From Flabesymbios commensalis (lineage: Eukaryota; Annelida; Polychaeta; Terebellida; Flabelligeridae): a DNA stretch of 64,000 nt. Below are positions 11,247-20,900 of the stretch, piece by piece (position 1 is the stretch's first letter; each line of letters begins with the position of its first letter). The position numbers were made by a program, and so were the translations under genes. The stretch covers positions 107,269,027 to 107,333,026 of the forward strand of contig OZ024902.1 of NCBI GenBank assembly GCA_964017125.1. Reading direction: 5' to 3'. Below the pieces are notes generated by a model that did not search any database, had not been told where the DNA came from, and saw only the letters and a program-made list of their open reading frames with translations.

Positions 11247-11623
11247 TCAAAATGTTTTTTTACACATTTCCATGGGGATTTGGGGGGTGTTTTTATTGTC
11301 TTTCTTGTCTTTTATTATGTCCCAGTAAGCTTTTGGTTTTGTTGATTTTAATCCTCTTATTTTCTTTATCAAATCATCTTGGTATTTTTTAAAAGCTTTA
11401 TTTGTTGATTTTTTGTACAATCTACCTGCGGAGTTCATAATATCTTTATTTTCATTGGTTCTCCTACGCCTGTAGTTGTTTTCACATTTGAAATAGTGTT
11501 TTCTTTTTCCAGAACAGTCACTATCGAGCCATGGCTTGTTATCTTTTTATATTTTATCTTGTCATGTGCTTTCTTGTGGGTTTTAAAAGTTGTACCAGAA
11601 CGCGTAGATGTGTCTTTCAACAA
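11247..11623 (-). pseudogene. LINE linker between endonuclease and RT
   Basis: Two overlapping minus-strand pieces, rich in lysine, include RGLKSTKPKAYWDIIKDKK. A motif of this type (short segments moved in the RT N-terminal region, PKAYWD/KxYW) is common just upstream of LINE reverse transcriptases. Confidence 0.6.
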
Positions 11624-12028
11624 TGTACTTATTTCAGATACTAGGTGGTTAATTTTTAGATCATCTATCAGAGTGTTCTAAATTATGTTAAAGTTTATTT
11701 ATTGGGCTAAGGTCAGTTATTGTTAAATTTGCCAAGTATTGTTCTTTATTCTCGTTTTTCCAGGAGGGTTTTGATATGGGGCTGTGTCCATGTTGTTATT
11801 GGCTTCCTCGTTGTTAGGCTCTACTGGGTTTTCAGCTGAGTTTAGTTTTGGCATGATAACCAATTTTGTGTGGATTGCACAGTGTACATCCGATAGAAGT
11901 GGGTCGAAATTATTTATTTCAAAATTGTCTATATGTCTAGGAGTTCGGGGGAAGTTATCATATAATCAACAACGCTTACATCTTTGCATGTCGGTTTTCC
12001 AATGTTTTTGTCTTTATCACATCTGCCG

Positions 12029-12660
12029 TTAATAATTACCAGGTTCATATTTTTTACATAATTTTATGAGTTTCGGGCCATAGCTATTAGTTACTGTATC
12101 TGTGTTGCTTCTCTGGGTCGCTGCATTTGCTGTCTCTAAGTAGTGCACTGTTTTTAATTCTTCGCTATCATCTTCATTATTATATTCTAGTGTGTCCTCA
12201 AAGTTACCAGTACGAGCGTTAAAATCTCCTATTAGCATTATACTTTCAGGTCTTTTAGTATTAATGTTCATTAATGTAGTTTCTAGGTTTTCAAAGAAAT
12301 TGATATCTTTATATCTGGAGCCAACTGGTGGATTATAAATGACTCCCATTATAATAGTTTTGTCACAGTGCGGTATGTTAAGCTCTACCCACAATGTATC
12401 ATTTAATTTTAAACACATATCGGTTATGCAATTGCATAGAGGACTTTTTTCATTTACCAGCAGGGATACTCCCCCAGAAGCTCTTTGTAATTTTGGTCTA
12501 TTTTTTAACCATCTTAAAACCATCGATTACAATATCGTCTATTTCTGACAGCTTGGTTTCTGTTAAACAGATTAAGTCATACTTCTGTATACTATTTTCA
12601 AATTCTGTACTTCTGAGTCTCATCTTTAGTCCACATACATTCAGCGCCATAACTTTAATA
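12029..12660 (-). pseudogene. LINE APE-like endonuclease
   Basis: The minus strand shows ALNVCGLKMRL, then YDLICLTETKLS near 12550-12650, then GGVSLLVNEKSPLCN, NPPVGSRYKDINFFENLE and LIGDFNARTGNFED. These match the AP-endonuclease fold of LINEs (the N, the E of LTETKL and the GDFNA block). A frame break separates the first and second parts near 12520. Confidence 0.85.
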
Positions 12661-13055
12661 TCTACAGATTTATTGTAACAGTCACATTGGTTAACATCAC
12701 AGTTTTCACATCTGGCGTCAGTACTGCCTTCCTGAGCGCCTCCCTATGCCCGACTACCAGTGTCAGTGTCAACAGGGGTTGGTTGAGGTGCAGTATGGTT
12801 CGGCGATGGTGGTCTAGATGATTCAGCTGGTGATGTCGATATACGGGCTCCTTTGCAGGTTCTCTCTTCTGCATTTGGTAATGTTGCAGATAGCTTGCGT
12901 TTGTTGTCGTCTTTGTTAATAACAGACATGATATATTTCAAAATAGTTTTTTTCCCAGCATCATTAAAATGATGAAATAATTAAAGGTAAGTCTGGATTG
13001 TAGTGTACCAGCAGATTTGATGATTTTAACAATCCTTTACTAGTTTCAAAAGATT

Positions 13056-13736
13056 CTATTTGAGCTTTATCCCAGTGCCATTTTTCATTCTGTTAAGAAA
13101 TTTATACAACGGGGATAATGTAGTTCTCAAATTTGGTAGGAATTTATGATAATAGTTCAAGAGGCCTAGATAGCTTCTTAGTTCTGAAATGTTAGTAGGA
13201 GCTGGTGCTTCTGTTATAGCTTTTGTTTTCTCCTCAGTAGGATGAATACCTTGCTTGTTAATGCCATGTCCGAGGTAAGCTACAGAAGGTTTCATAAATT
13301 AACACTTTGGTCTACTTAATTTAAAACCATGCCTCGAAAGCCTTTGTAGAACTATTTCTAATATTTGAAAATGTTCTCTTCCGTCTTTACCGGTGACCAA
13401 AATGTCATCAAGGTAAGTGACTGTTTTAGAAATACCATTCAAAACAGTGTCAATATGTTTTTGGATTATAGAAGGAGCTGTACTGATTCCGAAAGGCATT
13501 CTGTTGTAAGCAAATAAACCTTTTTCTGTATTAATTGTAGTGCGTTCTTTTGACTCATCATCCAGCTCTAGTTGTTGGTATGCATTACTTAAATCCAATT
13601 TTGTAAACGTTTCACCTCCCGATAACTTAGCATACAATTCATCAACATGGGGTAGCGGATATACATCACTCTTTGCCATTTTATTGACTGTTTGTTTATA
13701 GTCACCACAAATTCTAATTTGTCCTGACGTCTTCAA
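13056..13736 (-). pseudogene. Gypsy reverse transcriptase, fossil
   Basis: The conserved RT blocks are visible on the minus strand: SDVYPLPHVDELYAKLSGG, FTKLDLSNAYQQLELDDES, FAYNRMPFGISTAPSIIQ and TYLDDILVTGKDGREH, then the connection region LGHGINKQGIHPTEEKTKAI and LRSYLGLLNYYHKFLP. The finger domain starts further upstream, around 13762-14109. Confidence 0.9.
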
Positions 13737-13761
13737 TATCTGTACTATTGGACATGCCTAT

Positions 13762-14109
13762 TTAGAAAAAAGTGACAGGTGTCAAAATGTTTTCATTAAC
13801 CAATCTATCTAATTCTTCACTCACCTTGTCTTTATACACAAGTGGAACTGTTCCAGCTTTACAAAACTTTGGAGTTGCATCAGCATCTTTATCAATCTGT
13901 ATGTTAACTTTACAGTCTTTCAAACACCCTAGTTCTGAGTCAAACACGTGTTCGTACTTTTTAAGTAAAGCATCAAGTTCACGATCATAATCGTCATCTG
14001 TATATGAAGTTTTATTCACACCAAAAATTTGATTCCAGTCTAGCTGCAGTACTGTCATCCAGTTCTTATCCAGTAGGTTTAGACCCTCAGGTGTAATTAC
14101 AATTGGCAA
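13762..14109 (-). pseudogene. Gypsy protease-RT spacer, fossil
   Basis: Contains WNQIFGVNK and FDSELGCLKDCKVNIQID, followed by a segment leading to the RT fingers (KVSEELDRLVNENILTPV). This is the standard arrangement between protease and RT in Gypsy elements. Confidence 0.75.
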
Positions 14110-14118
14110 AGTTATATT

Positions 14119-14517
14119 TTAGTTATGATGCTCCACAGGAACATTTACAACACCAATCTGTCTAATACTGACAGTTTCTCCCGTGTATGTTTTCAATAAT
14201 GGCAAATTATCGTCAGAAATTGTTAATAATTCATTACCACCGTTAATCTTTTGAAATAATTTGTTGTTGACAATAGTCACATCTGCTCCATTATCAAAGA
14301 AAATACATAATGCACTTCTCCCCCCCCCCCCATAAATAAGTAGAATTGCACTTTTTTTGGTGGGATCTTTTATATCACCAGCAAGTAACAATGTTTTGAA
14401 ACGACTCAACCATCTTGTCCAACGTACGGCACAAGATTCTTTTGGTTCTAGAATAAATGGTTGAAGAGCTACACCACTAAACAGTGATGTTTCTAATGGA
14501 GTAGCCATTTCAAACAC
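14119..14517 (-). pseudogene. Gypsy gag/protease-like region, fossil
   Basis: It starts MATPLETSLFSGVALQPF with a gag-like WTRWLSRFKTLLLAGDI segment, then an aspartic-protease-like region around FFDNGADVTIVN. Part of the Gypsy element. A poly-C run lies at 14319-14330. Confidence 0.7.
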
Positions 14518-14526
14518 AGTTCAATC

Positions 14527-14752
14527 TAGCCCTGAATACAAGGCTATTCCGCCCGAGCTACATAGCCTTGAATCCACCTATTGAGTATATCCTGGGTTTC
14601 AGCTATATGCGAGTATAGTGAGCAGCGACAACGGATCGAGTCGCTGGCTCACTGTACACAGTAAGGCGTGCAGCGGGCAGAAGCCGGGGTTTTCTCAATA
14701 GCTGGCCTCAAGGCTATGAAGCTCGGGCGGAAGAGCCTTGTATCCAGGGCTA
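14527..14752. mobile_element. 226-bp MITE with 9-bp target duplication
   Basis: Terminal inverted repeats of about 49 bp begin TAGCCCTGAATACAAGGC and end in the mirrored GCCTTGTATCCAGGGCTA. Both sides are flanked by AGTTCAATC (14518-14526 and 14753-14761). The interior (about 125 bp) is non-coding. A 9-bp duplication suggests a Mutator-like mobiliser; 8 bp (hAT) is possible if one base is counted into the TIR. It inserted into the Gypsy element. Confidence 0.9.
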
Positions 14753-14910
14753 AGTTCAATCACGTTGACATATTAATGCAACTGCTTACAACACTTGAAA
14801 GAGCGTTATATTCGTTGCTTGAATTAGTCGAATCCCAAGCACATGCTGAGGGATAATACAAGAGCGAGAGTACATTTGCCACTTTCGTCGCCAAAATGAT
14901 GTGTAGTGGC

Positions 14911-15312
14911 CGTTATTTCAGTGACAATAATTTGACATAAGTCTATAGTTAATTAACAACAGTTTATTGCATGACTTGTTACAACATCATTCCTTACATG
15001 TAATTCAACTCGTGAATTACTAAGTAAATGTAACTGGTACAATTGCAGTATAGATCAAGAGTCTTAACTAAAAACAGAACACTCTATTATTACACAACAA
15101 TGGGTCTTTATCCTTAGGCCTACTGTAGGCTATAGAGATCTCCGTAATGTGTATTACGTCAGAGTGAAAGTGCATTGTACCTCTCGTGCAACCAAATTGG
15201 GACCAACAGCTAAAATGCCTTACGTCTACTTGTGAAAATGATGGCCGAATAAGAAATAGATGTCTAATAAATTTTGTTGAGCCTAATTTATGGCAGAAGA
15301 ATTAAACTAGTG
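14911..15312. other. Possible LTR region of the Gypsy element; otherwise nothing
   Basis: The sequence after TGTAGTGGCCG at 14902 could be LTR (minus strand), but no second copy was found to prove it. AT-rich, no gene. Confidence 0.3.
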
Positions 15313-15930
15313 TTCAACTGCAAAATGTGCATGCCTGTGACGGTCAAGTGTAGGCCAGCAGTTGCCTATTGAGTACAGATTGACGGCATTAATATAGCCA
15401 CTGAACTGATTACAAGATACTACTTAAACGAGACATTGATCCAATGCTGTTTTAATGCTAGGCCAAAGTCTGCGACAACATTGAACCAACATTGAATAAA
15501 TGTACAATGTTTGAGAGAAAGTCCTCCTGCAGCCCAGCAAACATAAGACTTTTGTATAACATTTATACAACGTCGAAAACGTTGGTCCAACATTGCATGA
15601 AGTCATACAAATGTTTTGTGTTTACTGAGTGTCAATACAAGCTTTTGGGGTCAAGCAGTTTCCAAATCCCCGCAGTAATACAGTCAGTTTGTCTGCAAGC
15701 CAGCGACCAAGTATAGGGGCAAGGGCAAAGTGCTTTGAATTATTAACTCATAGATGTCGCTCAAATATATATGAACTTGCTGTGATTTGAGAACTTGCTC
15801 TTAATGAGGCTTTGGGCATGAAACGCATATTTAGTATTATTATGGAATAGGGCCTTGGCCTACCCACGGGCACTATTGCCTTCTGGGGGACCCTTGTCCC
15901 GCGAATTTTGACAGTTGACCACACCTTTAA
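15313..15930 (+). repeat. Dispersed repeat A, copy 2
   Basis: About 618 bp, closely matching 25568-26198 over nearly its full length. Landmarks are TTCAACTGCAA at the start, GTACAGATTGACGGCATTAA, a CCCAGCAAAC hairpin at 15533-15629, and GGGGGACCCTTGTCCCGCGA near the end. No coding region. It is probably a non-autonomous DNA element, with the hairpin part of the family because both copies carry it at the same place. Confidence 0.85.
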
Positions 15931-16308
15931 AATGACAAATACAAGACTTCACGAAAAATCTTGGCTAATTAGGGCCTATAAAAAGGCCCGAGCTAAATAA
16001 TAATTGCACCTCTAATTTTATAATATCAACATTGTAGTCCTGTAAAATAATTTTTTCTCAAGCATTTTTCATTATGTGCAGTGCTTCAGAATGTGTGTAA
16101 AGTCAGCAAAATGTATTATGGGGATCGAACATATAATATTTAAATGACAATGATCGATATAAAGGATATGAAGACATACTACTGGATATAATACATAGGC
16201 CTTAAATATTTTCATGATATTGCATTTTAGAGTATAGATTTACATTCTCTGACACATTTATAACTGATTTTTTACAATGCTGTTGACAAGCGTCAATTAG
16301 GCCCAGGG
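15931..16308. other. No gene seen
   Basis: AT-rich, nothing recognised. Confidence 0.5.
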
Positions 16309-16452
16309 GCTCGTCTCACTGAGAAAATCTTTATCTTAACTTTGACCTAGTTTAATTCATTTATCATTAAAAAGTTAAGATCATCGATCATAATAATTTT
16401 TTAATGATAAATGACTGAAAGTTAGGATGAGAGTTTCTTAGTGAAACGCACC
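16309..16452. mobile_element. MITE with TCTCACTGAGAAA/TTTCTTAGTGAAA ends
   Basis: GGGGCTCGTCTCACTGAGAA at the left mirrors TTTCTTAGTGAAACGCACCC at the right. Internal inverted copies of CATTTATCATTAAAAA and TTTTTAATGATAAATG make it a long hairpin of about 144 bp. Confidence 0.8.
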
Positions 16453-17875
16453 CTAATTAATTAATTGGGCCTCTTGTTCTTAAGCTATCATTTATTTCTT
16501 CATTTATCACTCCATTACATGAGCTTGTGAATACACCCTGAAAAACACATGTAAATTCATCTCGAAAACATTCCGTCCTACAATTTTGTTTTTCAATTTT
16601 ACTAGGGTACATTTATAATGGACGTCAGTGTATCAATATAGAATTTGGTTATTTAAAAACTGTATTTCAAAATATGTTTGATTTGATACAATAAACCAAA
16701 GAAGGAGAGACAATTGACTTCAAATGATATTTTACTGCTAACCGCCGACCAGGCCGGACTTGGGGTTTGACTTACAGGATTGGAAATGGGCGAGGACAGT
16801 CAGAGCCAACATGGCGCGGCTGCATGCCCCACTATAGGCTAGCCCCACTACACCCGATAGGGTTACTGAGGTGCAGCGCATTGAAAACGTGAAAAAAAAT
16901 TTGCCCTGGGATAATTGCTTGTTAGATCATATTTTAGGTGCATAATAGATATCTCCGTTAAACCAGTATTTTTTTAATGGGTTAAGGTAGAACAAGTATA
17001 GGCTTATGTACAGTAAATGAATTAGGAAGATAGAGTAGGCCCAGGGCTGCAGTAGCCTACTCAGCCTGGCAGTAGGCCTAGGCTTAATTAGTGTTCCTGT
17101 TATTCAACATTCTATTAATAACACAAAAAATACTGCAATTTTTGTGAAATCAACGGGAGGCACTTGACTAGGCAGTCTACGTAGGCTTTAGTCTAATCAT
17201 AGCCTACGGATTCCAATAAGGACGATATTAATTTACCTAAAAAAAACTATATAACGCGTAATTTGGTACATTTAGTGGAATAATAATATTGTCTTAACGA
17301 ATAACTATGGCCATCGTAAACGATGTTGTCCCAACGTTAAGGCATCAACATTCCGCTAAGTTCGGGTTTAACAGCATTGTAGCCTACATTTAAATGGTCC
17401 ATCAAAGTGCTCTAACTGTTATATTTCTAAAACAATGTAGGCCTATGTTGACTTATTGTTGGGCCAGCGTCGGTGTCGTAGATAAACTAGGCTCGATGAC
17501 GCGCATTGTGTAACATAAGTTTTCAGTGTAGTGTAGTAGGCTTTCCCATGGAAACCGCGGACGGATATAGCCATTAAATCTATACAATTTTGAGCTATTT
17601 ATTAACTAAATATACGAAAATATTTTATATAGATAGCTTCTATTAGCTGAGCTAAATTTCTAAACTTGTTTATAAGTTTTATCACGTTCACCTTCTGTTT
17701 CTTTTCTCGCGCGATTGTTTATAGCAAAGCTGTGCTGCGGTTATTATTTACATTGGTGATCGCATGTTATCAATATCAGTGGCAACTTGCATGTTTTATG
17801 GCATATTATCCATAAGATAAGCAATATTAGCGGACATTTACTGTGTGTTTTAGCAGTCGCAAACCATTAAACACA
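16453..17875. other. Upstream of CFAP95; no gene seen
   Basis: AT-rich with several TAGGCCTA octamers. The CFAP95 promoter and 5' UTR should lie in its last few hundred bases, but no TATA box or other element can be assigned. Confidence 0.4.
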
Positions 17876-17979
17876 ATGGCAACTTACTCCAATATACCTG
17901 ATTTTGTAGAGCGAAAGGGGTCACTTTTTATGAGATCTGACCACATGAATTACAGTCGAGCAACTCTAAATTCCAATTG
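17876..17979 (+). CDS. CFAP95: CFAP95 exon 1
   Basis: Encodes MATYSNIPDFVERKGSLFM and ends in AATTG before GTGAGTAG. The split codon TG|G (Trp) is completed by exon 2. Start context ACACAATGG has A at -3 and G at +4. Confidence 0.9.
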
Positions 17980-20900
17980 GTGAGTAGATCTAGATCTAGG
18001 GGAGAGCGGGGCTAGCTGTAAAATTGTGATTTTTTATATGTGATAATTTGTTTCATTTGTTTCAATTAACTTTGAATGAAGTCATTTTATCAAGTAAAGA
18101 AATATCATCTCCCGTATAACATAGAATATCATTTTAATAATGTTAAAGACTATAAAAAAAATATATAGACTATCTATGATATAGGCCTAACGTTACCTCC
18201 ATATCTAGATCTATATGTAGGCCTACCTCCGTATATATGTAATATATATGTATCTCCGTATTGTATCTATACTATATAGTACATATACCTATAGTATATA
18301 TATTTCATATAATGATATATAGATCTACTTTGTTTTACTATATATATAGGTGGTCTAACCTAGGGCCTAGGCTATATAACATATTATGGTATATCATGTA
18401 TCATTGTGGGTATGGGCATGGGGAAAAGTTTTATTACTTTTAACTCAGTTAGGCTACTTCGCTCATTCATTGCCAATGAGCAAAGTCACTGTTACCCAGC
18501 GCCAGGGAGCCAAACCACCATTTTTTTATGAAAACAGACATGGCCAGCTGTAAGAGGTTGGCCGATGGAAATCAACTCTACAGATATTCAGGAACACAAC
18601 TTAGGCTGACAACCTTGCATAATTTTTGCGGGAAATGCACAAAAAGCCTAAATCAAAGATGGCCGCCATAAATATCTGATGCGTATACATAACTTTTAAT
18701 CATGTGTGACATATGGTTTCTAAGGGTTTTCTGCATGCCAAGTCCATTTCTGGCAATATTTAATTGATTGTGTGCATATTTAGCTTGTTGTGTTAATAAA
18801 GTCAAGATCAAAGTGAATTTGAAAGGGACCAGTCGATCATGTTGCGAGTGAGAGATTGAGTAGTAATTCAACGACATTTTTTGATACAATAATTATCTGG
18901 CATATATCTCTGATATTTTAGTAATGCACAGTACACAATAATATCATTTTCAATATTAATATACATTGTAAAAGACTCTATATTCTAGAAAAGTATCATT
19001 GTTGCACTCTTCCTGTCAAAAATGAGTAACAGCCAAATCAATGTTAATGTTGACCCTTATATTATGTTTGATCAAATAATAGGAATGGGAATAGTCAGCA
19101 AATATATATTCAAACAAAAGTTCTACAAGTCTATAAGTTATTATAATAAAAGTACTCAATTTAATACGAACTGTCATAGATACACTAGCAAAACCACTGA
19201 ATTGGAATTAAAATTATTAGTAAAGGGAACATTGTTGCCAAACTACGCTCTCTCAAAAGAAAAAAAAATCATTACATTGTGTAATGTGTTAAGGGAACAA
19301 TAACTATAGTTAATATATTTAAATCTATTTAAATCATCAATATGATAAATAACAAGATTTAAATATATGTTGTTTCTTAAAAGTGATTATCATTTGAAAT
19401 TCAATGCATGTAAAAAATAATCTACAACCACAAGTGTGATCACCTGACTCTGATAGACTGATATCAACATAGGAAATGTTGACAGTGGTACGACAGATCG
19501 CTTGGTCTTTCAGAGTCAGCTATATTAACCTGACTACATCCACGCATACATGAACAATTATGATTTCAGAAATCTACACTGTGATTTTTGCTTGGCTAAT
19601 AATTCATAATTTTCATAAATGACCTGCCAGACTGCCAAAGTGATATAAAACAACTACAAGATGACATTGATAGCTTTTAAAAAGAAGTGGTTGAGAGATT
19701 GGCAGCTACTTTTTAACGCCAGCAAATGTAAATGTATGCATCTAGTCATGAAAAAAAATACATAATTACATAATATCAGAAGAAAGGCAGATGGAGTTAG
19801 AAGAAACAACAGTAGAAAAGGATTTATGCATATGGGTGGACAATGAATTACGATTTAAAGAACATATAAATAAAGTAGTAAATAAAGCAAACTCAACTTG
19901 AGGCATAATAAGAAAATCTTACACACATCTGGACAGGCATAATCTAACCTTACTATGTAAAGCGCTGGTACGTCCACTATTAGAATATGGAAATCTGTTA
20001 TGGTCACCATATCTTAAAGGTGATATTGAAAAATTAGAAGCAGTGCAACACCGAACAACAAGAATTATACTCGCGCTCAAAGAATTACCATATCAAGAAA
20101 GGCTGAAGTCACTAAAGTTGCCGTCGCTTAGGTACAGGAGAGCTAAAGGAGACATGATTAAAACCTACAAGTATTTGCTTGGTATAAACAAAGTACCAAA
20201 CCATTTTCTTCCTTTATTCGAAGACAGACGCACTAGAGGACATTCACTAAAGTTAAAAAAAGTGAGAAACAACACAAATAGGAGGAGAATGTTCTACTCA
20301 CAACGTATTGTAGATGACTGGAATTCCCTGTCAGAGGAGGTAGTAATGTCACCTACACTCATCTTCATCTATCCAGTTGTCTGCTACCGGCAGACTCCTT
20401 GATATCACGTATATGTGCTATGAGTTCAGAAACCCCCTCTTCCCTGCCCAACTCCTGCAGGCCAGACAATCTGACCTGAGTGTGACCTCCATACCACAGT
20501 CAGTAAACCGGTGATGTCATAATAAATATTCATGTTGCTTGCATCCCCTCCTTTTCGTACCTGCATCACATACACCTGTTGTCAAGGTCAGACTGGTAGT
20601 CTGACGGTCTGACCTGACTGGGCAGGGTGCCTACACTAAGCTGTTTTAAAAACAGACTGGACAAGTTTTGGTCAAACAGAATGTACTCAGAAACTGATAT
20701 CTCATACACAACTGAACTTGTATATAAATATCTCAAAGAGAACGCCTAAACAGAAATAACTAAAGGGTCTCACACAATACCACCAAAATCAAGTAACAAT
20801 AACTGTAACATAGCATATATGAGTACAAATATTCTAAGAAGACCTAAAGGCTGATAGCCTACAATAAGTCTACCATGATGATGATGATGATGATGATGAT

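Larger units (their letters stand above)
9085..12950 (-). mobile_element. LINE (APE-type non-LTR retrotransposon) inside the Gypsy element
   Basis: Read on the minus strand there is a short N-terminal segment (12744-12941, rich in Pro/Ser/Lys), an APE-like endonuclease (12029-about 12660), a linker, a reverse transcriptase (about 10210-11240) and a C-terminal region ending with a CPLC...HYVLKC zinc-finger-like motif near 9360-9440. The 3' end shows TTGATTTGATTTGAT just before Gypsy sequence resumes, as in LINEs with short tandem tails. Near full length (about 3.9 kb) but inactive, with stops and frame changes splitting the ORF into at least seven pieces. Jockey/CR1/I-like; the clade is not resolved. 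Confidence 0.85.
8545..14910 (-). mobile_element. Ty3/Gypsy-type retroelement, fossil, with nested insertions
   Basis: On the minus strand, from right to left, there are gag/protease-like sequence (14119-14517), reverse transcriptase (13056-13736) and an integrase core (about 8600-8995). This is the Ty3/Gypsy order, protease-RT-integrase. A LINE (about 9085-12950) lies inside it in the same orientation, and a 226-bp MITE (14527-14752) sits just upstream of the gag-like start. Near 14885-14905 the minus strand reads TTTTGGCGACGAAAGTGG after CCACTACA, a plausible primer-binding region next to an LTR edge. The second LTR was not seen. Wording of the RT suggests the Mag/K02A2.6-like group. The copy is broken at many points and is old. 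Confidence 0.85.

Noticed and set aside
20043-20402. 119-codon frame as a possible host gene
   Set aside because: RTTRIILALKELPYQERL and FYSQRIVDDWNSL identify the C-terminal region of a LINE; the frame runs into an inserted element.
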